The notes beneath the pieces were generated by a model. It worked only from the letters and a program-made list of their open reading frames with translations, was not told the DNA's origin and ran no database searches. The translations under genes and the position numbers were made by a program. From positions 1-36,092 of the forward strand of contig JAUYSD010000198.1 of NCBI GenBank assembly GCA_030696505.1: a stretch of DNA of 36,092 nucleotides. Reading direction: 5' to 3'. The DNA comes from Sulfuritalea sp. Its GTDB lineage: Bacteria > Pseudomonadota > Gammaproteobacteria > Burkholderiales > Rhodocyclaceae. This document shows, piece by piece, positions 19,126 through 31,754 of this stretch; position 1 is the first letter of the stretch; each line of letters opens with the position of its first letter.

Positions 19126-20445
19126 ATGAGCAAGCAGGATTTGGCGGGCAGCGGCCTGGAACCGATTGAGAAGGCAAGCCGGGACGAACTGCAGGCACTG
19201 CAGTTGCAGCGCATGCAGTGGTCGCTCAAGCACGCCTACGACAACGTACCGCACTATCGCAAGAAGTACGACGCCGCCGGGGTGCACCCGAACGACCTCA
19301 AGCAGTTGTCGGACCTGGCGAAGTTTCCCTTCACCACCAAGCTCGACCTGCGCGACACCTATCCTTACGGCATGTTCGCGACACCGATGAGGGACGTGGT
19401 GCGCGTGCACGCCTCGTCCGGCACCACCGGCAAGCCGACGGTGGTCGGCTACACCGCGCAGGACATCGCGATGTGGGCGCAACTGATGGCGCGTTCGCTG
19501 CGTGCCGCCGGATGTTCGGCCGACGACATCATCCTCAACTCATACGGCTACGGCCTGTTCACCGGCGGTCTCGGCGCGCATTATGGCGGCGAGTGCCTGG
19601 GGGCGACGGTGATCCCGATGTCCGGCGGGCAGACCGAAAAACAGGTGCAGTTGATTCAGGACTTCAAGCCCACCGTGATCATGGCGACGCCCTCCTATGT
19701 GCTGACGATCGCCGACGAGATGATCAAGCAGGGGCTCAATCCCAGGGAAACCAGCCTGCGCGTCGGCGTCTTCGGCGCCGAGCCGTGGACCAACGAAATG
19801 CGGCGCGAGATCGAGGAGCGCCTCAACATCCAGGCCATCGACATCTACGGCCTGTCCGAAGTCATGGGTCCGGGCGTGGCCTGCGAGTGTGCCGAAACCA
19901 AGGACGGTCCGACGATCTGGGAAGACCATTTCTATCCGGAAATCATCAATCCGGAAACCGGCGAGGTGCTGCCCGACGGTGAAATGGGCGAACTGGTGTT
20001 CACCTCCCTGTCGAAGCAAGCCCTGCCCATCCTGCGCTATCGCACGCGCGACCTGACCCGGCTGTTGCCGGGCACGGCCCGCACCATGCGCCGCATGGAG
20101 AAGATCACCGGCCGCAGCGACGACATGCTGATCATCCGTGGCGTGAACGTGTTTCCGACGCAGATCGAGGAAATCCTGCTCAAGAACCCCAATCTTTGCG
20201 CCCAGTATCAGTTGCAGGTGTCGCGCGAAGGCCACCTCGACCAGCTGGACGTCTATGTCGAGGTCCGTGCCGACCTTTCCGACTCGATCGGCGAGGCCAG
20301 GCGTCGGGAAATCGGCGCCGACGTGAAACACCATATCAAGGCGCTGGTCGGCGTCTCTGCGGATGTCCATGTCGTGGAAACCGATAAGGTCGAAAGAACC
20401 TTGGTAGGAAAGGCCCGCCGGGTGATCGATCGGCGGCCCAAATAG
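19126..20445 (+). CDS. padJ: Phenylacetate-CoA ligase (AMP-forming)
   Basis: VRVHASSGTTGKPTVVGYT, YGLSEVMGPGVACEC, YRTRDLTRLLPG, GRSDDMLIIRGVNVFPTQIEE. Confidence 0.93.
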   Translation: MSKQDLAGSGLEPIEKASRDELQALQLQRMQWSLKHAYDNVPHYRKKYDAAGVHPNDLKQLSDLAKFPFTTKLDLRDTYPYGMFATPMRDVVRVHASSGTTGKPTVVGYTAQDIAMWAQLMARSLRAAGCSADDIILNSYGYGLFTGGLGAHYGGECLGATVIPMSGGQTEKQVQLIQDFKPTVIMATPSYVLTIADEMIKQGLNPRETSLRVGVFGAEPWTNEMRREIEERLNIQAIDIYGLSEVMGPGVACECAETKDGPTIWEDHFYPEIINPETGEVLPDGEMGELVFTSLSKQALPILRYRTRDLTRLLPGTARTMRRMEKITGRSDDMLIIRGVNVFPTQIEEILLKNPNLCAQYQLQVSREGHLDQLDVYVEVRADLSDSIGEARRREIGADVKHHIKALVGVSADVHVVETDKVERTLVGKARRVIDRRPK

Positions 20446-20511
20446 CCGCTTTCAGTCTATTATCCCCAGCGCAATTGATGTATTATTCTTCGCGACGCAC
20501 CGGGGCAACGA

Positions 20512-20525
20512 TGCACTATAGTGCG
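20512..20525. promoter_or_regulatory. Putative BoxR/BzdR operator upstream of TRAP operon
   Basis: TGCACTATAGTGCG; central 12-bp perfect palindrome GCACTATAGTGC; one mismatch from TGCA-N6-TGCA. Confidence 0.6.
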
Positions 20526-20677
20526 TATTTGTGCCAAATGGATTCAGGAAGCTTATTTCTCGATAGGGGAGATCGATAGGCTTCGGCAACATTCGGCATA
20601 AGGGATGTTTGGTTTTTTTGTAGTACCCATGTTATTTCAATAAGGCGTTTTGTTAGCCAACCAAAGAGGAGATGCAG

Positions 20678-21709
20678 ATGAAGAAGCTACTGGCAAAAAC
20701 CCTGGTCGCCGCATCGATTGCCGGCACCGCGCTGGCAGTCCAGGCCCAGGAAGTCACACTGAAGGTGCATCACTTTCTTTCGCCGACGACGTTTATCCAG
20801 GTAGGCGTATTCGAGCCCTGGTGCGCAAAGTTGGCCAAGGAATCCAACAACCGGATCAAGTGCCAGATCTACCCGGCGATGCAACTCGGCGGCACCCCGC
20901 CGCAACTCTTCGACCAGGCCAAGGATGGCGTCGCCGACGTGGTGTGGACGGTGCTCGGCTACTCCGCGAATCGCTTCCCGATGTCGGAAGTGTTCGAACT
21001 GCCCTTCATGATGACCAATGCCGAGGCTACCAGCCGCGCTGCATGGGACTTCTATCAACAGTATTCCAAGCATGAGTTCAAGGACGTTCATCTGCTTGCC
21101 ATGCATGTCCATGGCCCCGGCTATTTGTTCACCACCAAGAAGCAGATGAAGGTCATGGGCGATTTCAAGGGCATGAAGTTCCGTGCACCGACGCGCCTGA
21201 CCAACAAGATGCTCGCCATGCTGGGTGCCACGCCGGTCGGCATGCCGGTGCCGGCGGTTCCCGAGGCGCTGTCCAAGGGCGTGATCGAAGGCGCCGTGAT
21301 TCCTTACCAGGTCGTGCCCAGCATCAAGGTCAACGAGCTGGCCAAGTTCGCGGCCGAGACCGATCCGAAGTACAACGCGCTCTACACGACGGTGTTCGCC
21401 ATCGCCATGAACAAGGCCAAGTACGACTCGTTGCCGGCTGACCTGAAGAAGGTCATCGACAATAATTCGGGTCAGGAGTTCTCTGCCATGGCTGGCCGCG
21501 TGCAGGAAGCCGACGACGGCCCGGGACGCGAAAAGGTCAAGGCCTCCGGCGTCACGATCAACGTGATCCCCGCCGCGGAACTCGACAAGTGGAAGAAGGC
21601 GACCGACAGCCTTGACGACGAATGGGCCGCCAACGTCACCAAGCTGGGTCACGACGGTCCGAAGACGCTGCAAGCCGCCCGCGACCTGATCAAGAAGTAC
21701 ACCAAGTAA
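20678..21709 (+). CDS. dctP: TRAP transporter periplasmic solute-binding protein DctP family
   Basis: Signal peptide MKKLLAKTLVAASIAGTALAVQAQ, GVADVVWTVLGY, FRAPTRLTNKML; AGAGGA RBS. Confidence 0.92.
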   Translation: MKKLLAKTLVAASIAGTALAVQAQEVTLKVHHFLSPTTFIQVGVFEPWCAKLAKESNNRIKCQIYPAMQLGGTPPQLFDQAKDGVADVVWTVLGYSANRFPMSEVFELPFMMTNAEATSRAAWDFYQQYSKHEFKDVHLLAMHVHGPGYLFTTKKQMKVMGDFKGMKFRAPTRLTNKMLAMLGATPVGMPVPAVPEALSKGVIEGAVIPYQVVPSIKVNELAKFAAETDPKYNALYTTVFAIAMNKAKYDSLPADLKKVIDNNSGQEFSAMAGRVQEADDGPGREKVKASGVTINVIPAAELDKWKKATDSLDDEWAANVTKLGHDGPKTLQAARDLIKKYTK

Positions 21710-21811
21710 AGATAGACGCGGTCCTGCCGGGTGCCGACCTGTGTCGGCGCCCGGCATTCTCGCCAGCGGATTTGCATCGCTGGTGATGTTTTCCCAAACC
21801 AGGAGAAAGTA

Positions 21812-22336
21812 ATGGCGGACGCCATTTTTGTTGACTCCGATGCGCGCCCTAAGGCCCTTGTCGGCAGGGTTTTGAATGCGTGCTGTCGCTTCTTTGCGAT
21901 CTGCGCCGGCATCATGCTGATTTTGATGGCACTGATGTCGCTGACCAGCATCGTCGGTCGCTCGCTGTTCGACAAGCCCATCCTCGGCGACTACGAGCTG
22001 GTACAGATGATGTCGGCCGTTGCCGTGACGATGTCGCTGCCCTTTTGCCAAATGATCCGCGGTCACATCATTGTCGATTTCTTCACCGTCAGCCTGCCGG
22101 CCAAGGTCAATAGGGTATTCGACGTGATTGCTTCCCTGATATTGGCCGTTGCCGCATTTGTCTTTGCCTGGCGCATCAGCCTGGGCATGCTCGAACTGCG
22201 CGAAAACGGCGATGCTTCGATGTTGTTGAATCTGCCGACCTGGTGGGGTTACGCGCCTATGGTGCCGTCCTTCTTCCTGCTTGGCTGCGCCGCACTGTAC
22301 ACGGCCTGGATCGATCTGACGGGAGCGCGTGCATGA
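21812..22336 (+). CDS. dctQ: TRAP transporter small permease DctQ
   Basis: Four hydrophobic helices, GRSLFDKPILGDYELVQM; between dctP and dctM. Confidence 0.9.
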   Translation: MADAIFVDSDARPKALVGRVLNACCRFFAICAGIMLILMALMSLTSIVGRSLFDKPILGDYELVQMMSAVAVTMSLPFCQMIRGHIIVDFFTVSLPAKVNRVFDVIASLILAVAAFVFAWRISLGMLELRENGDASMLLNLPTWWGYAPMVPSFFLLGCAALYTAWIDLTGARA

Positions 22337-23649
22337 CCGGCATCGAACAGGGAATGGTGATCGGTGGCCTGATGCTGCTGTTGATGGCCTTGCGCGTGCA
22401 CATCGCGATGGCCATGCTGCTGGCGGGTTCCGTCGGTTACATGTGGATCGCCGGCCCGGCAACCCTGCTGAACTACATGAAGACGGCGGCCTGGGCGCGT
22501 TACTCGATCTACGATCTTTCGGTGGTGCCGCTGTTCCTGCTGATGGGGCAGTTTGCAACTCACGGCGGACTTTCCAAGGCCCTGTTTCGCGCCGGCAATG
22601 CCTTTATCGGCCACTGGCGTGGCGGCATGGCCATGGCTGCGGTCGGTGCCTGCGCCGGCTTCGGCGCCATCTGCGGTTCCTCGCTGGCGACCGCCGCGAC
22701 CATGGGCCAGGTGGCATTGCCCGAACTGCGCAACCACAAGTACTCGGGACGTCTGGCGACGGCAGCCCTGGCCGCCGGCGGTACGCTGGGCATCCTGATC
22801 CCGCCGTCGGTGCCGCTGGTGATCTACGCCATCCTGACCGAACAGAATATCGCCAAGCTGTTCGTCGCCGCCGTGATTCCCGGCCTCATCGCAATGGCCG
22901 GCTACATGCTGGTGATCGCGATTTCCGCGCGCGTGGATCCGACCGCCGCGCCCGCCGGGGAGCGGTCCACCTGGGCGGAAAGACTGGTCGCGCTGATTGA
23001 AACCTGGCCGGTTCTCGTGATCTTCGCGGCCGTGATCGGCGGCATTTACGGCGGCTTCTTCACGCCCACCGAGGCGGCGTCGATAGGCGCATTGGCCACC
23101 GGCTACGTCGCCTGGAAATCCGGCGGCTTGCGCAAGCACGGATTCCTCGAATGCGTTTACGGCACTGCGCAGGCCACCGCCATGATTTTCCTGATCCTGC
23201 TCGGCGCGGACATCATGAACGTGTTCCTGGCGCTGACGCAGATGCCGGCCGAACTCTCCAAGTGGGTCGTCGGCCTGGGTTACTCGCCGTTGCTGATCCT
23301 GCTGGTCATCATCTGCATCTACATCCTGCTCGGCTGCATCATGGACAGCCTTTCGATGATCCTGCTCACCGTGCCAATCTTCTTTCCCATCGTCATGGGT
23401 CTGGACTACTGGGGCATGGACATGGAGTCCAAGGCGATCTGGTTCGGCATCCTTTCCCTGATGGCGGTCGAAATAGGCATGATCACCCCGCCGGTGGGCC
23501 TCAACGTGTTCATCATCAGCAGCATGGCCAAGGACACGTCGATGAAAGAGACTTTCAAGGGTATCGTGCCCTTTCTTTTGTCCGATCTGATGCGAATCGC
23601 GTTGCTGGTCTTTGTGCCGGCAGTCGCATTGATTGCGCTGAAGTTCTAG
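22333..23649 (+). CDS. dctM: TRAP transporter large permease DctM
   Basis: GFGAICGSSLATAATMGQVALPELR, LGILIPPSVPLVIYAILTEQ, GGFFTPTEAASIGAL; ATGA overlap with dctQ. Confidence 0.95.
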   Translation: MTGIEQGMVIGGLMLLLMALRVHIAMAMLLAGSVGYMWIAGPATLLNYMKTAAWARYSIYDLSVVPLFLLMGQFATHGGLSKALFRAGNAFIGHWRGGMAMAAVGACAGFGAICGSSLATAATMGQVALPELRNHKYSGRLATAALAAGGTLGILIPPSVPLVIYAILTEQNIAKLFVAAVIPGLIAMAGYMLVIAISARVDPTAAPAGERSTWAERLVALIETWPVLVIFAAVIGGIYGGFFTPTEAASIGALATGYVAWKSGGLRKHGFLECVYGTAQATAMIFLILLGADIMNVFLALTQMPAELSKWVVGLGYSPLLILLVIICIYILLGCIMDSLSMILLTVPIFFPIVMGLDYWGMDMESKAIWFGILSLMAVEIGMITPPVGLNVFIISSMAKDTSMKETFKGIVPFLLSDLMRIALLVFVPAVALIALKF

Positions 23650-23672
23650 AGAGTTGGCGCTGGCGACACGGC
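23648..23672 (-). repeat. Dispersed 25-bp repeat copy D (at dctM stop)
   Basis: Reverse complement is GCCGTGTCGCCAGCGCCAACTCTCT. Confidence 0.8.
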
Positions 23673-23696
23673 GTCTGCGCGGATTGCGGACGCCGT
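23668..23696. terminator. Hairpin downstream of dctM
   Basis: ACGGCGTCTGC-gcggatt-GCGGACGCCGT, 11-bp stem with one G-T pair, no T-run. Confidence 0.5.
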
Positions 23697-23812
23697 AGTG
23701 AATCACGGGCGTTGCGGGTCGGCACGGTGCCATGTCGCGGTGGGCTTTGCGACGCTTCTGCTTGCCGGGGTGCCCGGCAGGCCAACGAGATAACGATTTT
23801 GTGGGGTGAAAC

Positions 23813-25846
23813 ATGCTGATTTTTGGACCCGCCAAGGCGATCATGGATCGCCTGCCGTACAAGCAGAAGTTCGCCTTGATGGGCGGCCTCAGTGCGATCG
23901 CGATCGCCCTCCTGCTGGTGCGCCTGATCGCCATGACCAACACCACCATCGGCCAGGCGACCAATGAACTGACCGGATTGAAGCTGCTGAAGCCGGCACT
24001 CGAAGCCAAGCAACTTATCGAGCAGCATCGCGCGCTGACCACACTGGCACTGGCTAGCAAGGAGTCGGCCGATGCGTCGGCAAAGCAGGCCGTGGCGATC
24101 GAAGCCGAGGTTGCGGACAAGCTGCAGAAGCTGGAGGTCGCGGTCGCCGGCGAGGCAAGCAAGCTGAAACTCGACAAGGCGCTGGAGCAGGTCAAGATCA
24201 CCTGGACGGCGGCAGCGGGTCCGAACTGGAAAGACAAGCCGCCCACGCTGAACCTGAATACCCACGCCGCCGCTCTTGCCGCGATCAACCAACTGATACG
24301 AGACACCGCGGACGAAAGCCAACTGGTGGCAGATTCCTCGCTCGATACGCTGTATATCGTGTCGGCGTCGGTGCTGCAGTTGCCGGCCATGCTCGACCAG
24401 CTTTCGCGCATCCGCGACGTCGGCACCGAAGTGTTGTTGCGCGGCAAGCCCAACGATGGCGAGCGCGCCCAGTTCTCGAAATGGATGGGGGCCGTCGAGG
24501 AGACCCGCAACAGCGTCCTCATCAGCCTGAAGCGGGCGGCGCAGAACAACCCGGACATCGTCCAGGAACTGAAGGGAGTCGAGGCCAATGTCGACAAGAA
24601 CTTCGGCATCATCACGGCCATGGCCGAGGGCAACCTGCTGGCCGATCCCTATGTCACGGGCGATGCCCTTTCCGAATCCGGACAGGAAGCCACCAGCGGG
24701 CTGTTCGCCGAGCTGACCAAGACCATGCTGCCGCTGGCCGAACGCCTGGTGGAAAAGCGCCTGGCCAGTTTGCGCATCGGCATCTACCTCAGCATGAGCG
24801 TGGTTGCGGTCGCCGTGCTGTTGTACCTCTATCTCAGCGTGGGTGCCTATCTCGCGGTGATGGGCGGGGTGCGTTCATTGTCGGCAACGGTGCTGCGCAT
24901 CGGCGAAGGCGATCTGAGCGGCAGCGCAAACCTGGAGTCCAGGGACGAACTGGCGGCCGTGGCAGTCAGTGTCAACAAAATGATTTCGCAGATGCGCGAG
25001 CTGATCCACGGCATCAAGGATACGGCGGACCGCGTCAAGCAGTCGGCGCAGGCGCTGCTTGCGTCCTCGCAACATCTGGCCACGGCGACCGGCGAACAGA
25101 ACGATGCCACCGCCAGCATGGCGGCAACCATGGAAGAAACCACCACCAGCATCGCCGAGATCAGCCGTGGCACCCGTGAGGCGCTTGCCGTGTCGGCCGA
25201 TTCGGGGAAATTGTCGGTTCGCGGCGGCGAGGTTATATCGCAGACCGTGATCGAGATCGAAGCGATTTCGGGCGCGGTAACCAGCTCGGCGCAGGCGGTC
25301 GACGAACTTGGGCAACTGTCGTCGAGGATCACGGGCATCGTCCAGGTCATACGCGAGATTGCCGACCAGACCAACCTGCTGGCCCTGAATGCGGCCATCG
25401 AGGCAGCGCGGGCGGGCGACAGCGGTCGCGGTTTTGCCGTGGTCGCCGATGAAGTGCGCAAGCTCGCCGAGCGGACCGCCAACTCGACCCAGGAAATTGC
25501 CACCATGGTCAGCGCCATCCAGAGCGGAACCCAGGGTGCCGTGGAACGCATGGAGTCCGGCGTCAAGCGCGTCCAGCATGGGGTCGAGCTGACGCGCGAG
25601 GCCGGTCAGACCATGGCGCGGATTCAGGAAGGCGCCACGCGTGTGGCCCAGCGTATCAACGAGATTTCCCTGGCCATGAACGAGCAGGACAGCGCCAGCC
25701 AGGAGATCGCCCGCAACGTCGAGCTCATCGCCCAGCGTGCCGGCGAGAATTCCATGGTGGTCAACGAGGCCACCGCGACCGCCGGTCAGCTGGACAATCT
25801 CGCCGGCCAGCTCAGTGCCATGGTCAGCCGCTTCCGGCTTTCCTGA
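23813..25846 (+). CDS. Methyl-accepting chemotaxis protein with large helical periplasmic sensor domain
   Basis: Two TM segments, HAMP-like region, [49 protein letters not shown] signalling hairpin. Confidence 0.95.
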   Translation: MLIFGPAKAIMDRLPYKQKFALMGGLSAIAIALLLVRLIAMTNTTIGQATNELTGLKLLKPALEAKQLIEQHRALTTLALASKESADASAKQAVAIEAEVADKLQKLEVAVAGEASKLKLDKALEQVKITWTAAAGPNWKDKPPTLNLNTHAAALAAINQLIRDTADESQLVADSSLDTLYIVSASVLQLPAMLDQLSRIRDVGTEVLLRGKPNDGERAQFSKWMGAVEETRNSVLISLKRAAQNNPDIVQELKGVEANVDKNFGIITAMAEGNLLADPYVTGDALSESGQEATSGLFAELTKTMLPLAERLVEKRLASLRIGIYLSMSVVAVAVLLYLYLSVGAYLAVMGGVRSLSATVLRIGEGDLSGSANLESRDELAAVAVSVNKMISQMRELIHGIKDTADRVKQSAQALLASSQHLATATGEQNDATASMAATMEETTTSIAEISRGTREALAVSADSGKLSVRGGEVISQTVIEIEAISGAVTSSAQAVDELGQLSSRITGIVQVIREIADQTNLLALNAAIEAARAGDSGRGFAVVADEVRKLAERTANSTQEIATMVSAIQSGTQGAVERMESGVKRVQHGVELTREAGQTMARIQEGATRVAQRINEISLAMNEQDSASQEIARNVELIAQRAGENSMVVNEATATAGQLDNLAGQLSAMVSRFRLS

Positions 25847-25894
25847 TCGGTCGCGACGAAACCGGCCGAACTGCTGCCAGGCGATTCAGGCGCG

Positions 25895-25922
25895 GCGGCC
25901 GGCGCGGTTTGCCGCCGGCCGC
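25895..25922. terminator. Hairpin in the convergent MCP/boxA gap
   Basis: GCGGCCGGCG-cggtttgc-CGCCGGCCGC, 10-bp perfect stem. Confidence 0.5.
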
Positions 25923-25931
25923 GCGCAACGC

Positions 25932-27182
25932 TCAATAGGTTTCGACGTGGTAGCGGCCCTGCTGCAACAGCGCTGCCTGCAGGGTTTTCCAGGCTAGCCC
26001 GTGGTTGCCGCAGACCTCGCTGATGGCGGCGTCGACGCCTTGCTCCATGCCCTTGAGGCCGCATAGATACAAGTAGGTGTTCTCGTCCTGCAGCAGGCGC
26101 ACGACTTCGTCGGCGCGGGCGCGAATCAGGTCCTGGACGTACTGCCGGGGCCGGTCGGGGACGCGCGAAAACGCCAGGTTGATGTCGATGAAGTCCTTCG
26201 GCAGCCGCGTCAGCGGACCGAAATAGGGCAGTTCGTCGGGCGTGCGGGCACCGAAGAACAGCATCAGCTTGCCGTCCTCGGCCGGGACCGATTTCCGCCG
26301 CCGGCGTTCGGTCATTGCGCGCATCGGCGCGGAACCGGTGCCGGTGCAGATCATCAGCAGATTGCTGCCCGCGTGATTCGGCATCAGGAAGCTGGTGCCG
26401 TAGGGGCCGACGACATTGACCTGGTCGCCCTTCTTCAGGTCGCAGAGGAAATTCGATGCCACGCCGCGCACCGCGGCGCCTTCGTGGTCGGCGGTGACCC
26501 GCTTCACCGTCAGCGACAGGTTGTTGTAGCGCGGCCTTTCGCCGTCGCGCGGGCTGGCCACCGAATAAAGGCGCACGTGATGCGGTCGGCCGTTGGCATC
26601 GAGCCCCGGCGCCAGGATGCCGATGGTCTGGCCTTCGAGCACCGGAAACGAGGCATTGCCGAAGTCGAGCACGATGTGACGGATGTCGCTCGACGCGTCC
26701 TCGGCCGTCAGGCGGAAGTTGCCGCTGACCGTGGCCACCGCGGGCTTCTGGATCGAGTAGAGATTGACGTAGGGGTGGGCGGCCGACCACGGCGGCGGCG
26801 CGATGCCGCCCTGTCCCGCGGTAGAGGCCGCGGCGATCTTCGCCACGTCGTCGGGCAGCGCCGCCGTATCGCCAGCACCAACTCCTGTGCTCTCGTCGAG
26901 CGCGACCTGGGCGGGCAGGGTGTCCCACAGCAGTTGCTCGGCGATCGGGTAGGCCAGGTCGGCGCGCATGTTGCGCCAGCTGTCGATGGCGCCGGTCGGG
27001 CAGGGCGAGATGCAGTCGTAGCAGTAATTGCACTTCGCCGCGTCGACCACGTAGTTGCGCGAGTCGTGGCTGATCGCATCGACCGGACAGGTTTCCTCGC
27101 AGGTGTTGCAGCGGATGCAGATTTCGGGATCGATCAGGTGCTGGCGCATGATCGTCACCGGCGTTGTCGAAGCCGTGCTCAT
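25932..27182 (-). CDS. boxA: BoxA, reductase component of benzoyl-CoA 2,3-epoxidase
   Basis: Ferredoxin [16 protein letters not shown] and [16 protein letters not shown], then FNR-type FAD/NAD domain ([36 protein letters not shown]). Confidence 0.93.
   Translation of the reverse strand: MSTASTTPVTIMRQHLIDPEICIRCNTCEETCPVDAISHDSRNYVVDAAKCNYCYDCISPCPTGAIDSWRNMRADLAYPIAEQLLWDTLPAQVALDESTGVGAGDTAALPDDVAKIAAASTAGQGGIAPPPWSAAHPYVNLYSIQKPAVATVSGNFRLTAEDASSDIRHIVLDFGNASFPVLEGQTIGILAPGLDANGRPHHVRLYSVASPRDGERPRYNNLSLTVKRVTADHEGAAVRGVASNFLCDLKKGDQVNVVGPYGTSFLMPNHAGSNLLMICTGTGSAPMRAMTERRRRKSVPAEDGKLMLFFGARTPDELPYFGPLTRLPKDFIDINLAFSRVPDRPRQYVQDLIRARADEVVRLLQDENTYLYLCGLKGMEQGVDAAISEVCGNHGLAWKTLQAALLQQGRYHVETY
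26863..26887 (+). repeat. Dispersed 25-bp repeat copy E inside boxA
   Basis: GCCGTATCGCCAGCACCAACTCCTG; in boxA frame encodes GVGAGDTA in the inter-domain linker. Confidence 0.65.
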
Positions 27183-27284
27183 AGGGATTCCCTTCGTTCA
27201 GTCCGCTTCGTCAGTTGACGGAGAACCGTCGCGCGCGGAGCGCAAGCCGCTGCGGCCCGCACGCGAAAGATTAGCGCAAATCGA

Positions 27285-28709
<1,425 letters not shown>

Positions 28710-28741
28710 GGCATTCTCCTGTGTGATTTCCGATGGGCGCG

Positions 28742-30412
<1,671 letters not shown>

Positions 30413-30440
30413 TCGCTTCTCCTTGATTTTAAGTGGCTGT

Positions 30441-30467
30441 TTCAGGTGATTCGGGTGATTCAGGTGG
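30441..30467. repeat. Three tandem 9-bp repeats spanning the boxR stop codon
   Basis: TTCAGGTGA TTCGGGTGA TTCAGGTGG. Confidence 0.75.
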
Positions 30468-31428
30468 TAATGGCTTGGTGCAACTGGACGAGACAGTCTT
30501 CCGGCCTCCGACCGGTGGTGTCGAGTGTGAAATCGGCTTTGGAGTACAGCGGCTCGCGCGCGACGAGGATGCGGCGCATGTCTTCCATTGCCTCGGTATT
30601 GCCTTCCATGGGACGGAAATCGCCCTGGGCGACGACGCGCGACATGTGTTCTTCCGGCGTCGCTTTCACCCAGACGGTGAAACAATTCATCAGCAGCAGA
30701 TTGAAGGTTTCGGCTTCGGAAACAATGCCGCCGCCGACGGTGATGACGGCACTTTCGTGCTGGGCGATGAAACTCTCGAGACAGCGCCGCTCCAGGCGGC
30801 GAAACCCGGGCTGGCCGTAGAGCATGAACACTTCGTTGAGGCTCATGCCGGCCTCGGCCTCGATGGCGCTGTTGAGTTCGACGAAGGGCAGGGCAAGTTC
30901 GCTGGCGAGCGCACGGCCAAGCGTCGACTTGCCGGCACCGCGCAAGCCGACCAGGGCAATGCGCTTGCGGCGCGAGGCGTCTTCGTTGCCGAAATCGCGC
31001 ATCAGGCGCAGCAAGGCCTCTTCGAGGCGATTGGGCGAGAGTTGTTCGAGGAAGCGCGAAATCAGCCGGTACTCCGGCGAACTCTGCTGCGGCTCCAGCA
31101 GCTCGACCAGGGATATTCCAAGGGCATGGGCGACATGGCGCAGGACCATGATCGAGGGGTTGGTTTCGCCGCTCTCCACCTGCGCCAGATAACGCTCCGA
31201 GACATTCGAGCTCTGCGCCAGCGACTTGCGCGACATGCCGCGCCGCGCGCGCGACTCGCGGACGCGGATTCCCAGCGATTGTATGAACTCTGTGTCCGCC
31301 GCCTCATCAAAGAAGCGCATGGCGCCAAGCATTTCGGTCTTATCGGTCGATTGCATCTTTGTCAGCCCAGTGATTTCGGTCTGGTGAACACGAAGCGGAT
31401 TCTCGAGGGCAGCAAACGCCTGCTTCAT
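30460..31428 (-). CDS. boxR: BoxR/BzdR-family regulator: XRE-type HTH fused to shikimate kinase-like domain
   Basis: HTH RVRESRARRGMSRKSLAQSSNVSERYLAQVESGETNPS; Walker A GLRGAGKSTLG in shikimate-kinase-like C-terminal domain. A start at MQSTDK or further in is possible. Confidence 0.93.
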   Translation of the reverse strand: MKQAFAALENPLRVHQTEITGLTKMQSTDKTEMLGAMRFFDEAADTEFIQSLGIRVRESRARRGMSRKSLAQSSNVSERYLAQVESGETNPSIMVLRHVAHALGISLVELLEPQQSSPEYRLISRFLEQLSPNRLEEALLRLMRDFGNEDASRRKRIALVGLRGAGKSTLGRALASELALPFVELNSAIEAEAGMSLNEVFMLYGQPGFRRLERRCLESFIAQHESAVITVGGGIVSEAETFNLLLMNCFTVWVKATPEEHMSRVVAQGDFRPMEGNTEAMEDMRRILVAREPLYSKADFTLDTTGRRPEDCLVQLHQAITT

Positions 31429-31472
31429 TGGCGTTACCGCAGAGGCCGCAGCCGGAACAACGTTCAGGTAGG

Positions 31473-31486
31473 TGCACTATAGTACA
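31473..31486. promoter_or_regulatory. Putative BoxR/BzdR operator in boxR/bzdN divergent region
   Basis: TGCACTATAGTACA; shares an 11-nt core (TGCACTATAGT) with the site upstream of dctP. Confidence 0.65.
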
Positions 31487-31615
31487 TACTCCAGGGCAAT
31501 GTAAAAATAATTTTTTAAACCTAATGTAAAAGCAGGTAATAAAGTTTTACAAGGTATTGAAAATAAAGGACAGACACTCTGTTCTGAGGAGTAGGAAAAA
31601 TATTGCATGGGGCTA

Positions 31616-31644
31616 TTGACGAGATGGTCTTTTTATCTCATACT
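31616..31644 (+). promoter_or_regulatory. Candidate sigma70-like promoter for bzdN
   Basis: TTGACG-N17-CATACT. Confidence 0.4.
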
Positions 31645-31657
31645 CCGCTCCGGAATG

Positions 31658-31671
31658 TGCAGTATGGTTCA
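31658..31671. promoter_or_regulatory. Weaker BoxR/BzdR-like site near predicted +1 of bzdN
   Basis: TGCA-GTATGG-TTCA, just after the candidate -10. Confidence 0.35.
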
Positions 31672-31754
31672 GTGATGGAACAATAGTTCCAAATCCACTA
31701 ATAGAACGGCGCGTCCGGAGCACGATGTGATGGATCGCCAAAAAGGAGGCACAA

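Noticed and set aside
20400-20440. CCGCCG...CGGCGG stem at the 3' end of padJ as a terminator
   Set aside because: Lies within coding sequence, short stem with no T-tract.
22249-24633. 794-aa minus-strand ORF over dctM and the MCP gene
   Set aside because: Spans two well-supported plus-strand genes and has no family signal.
31600-31640. FNR/AcpR box upstream of bzdN
   Set aside because: Only half-sites (TTGAC) found; no acceptable TTGAT-N4-ATCAA dyad by eye.
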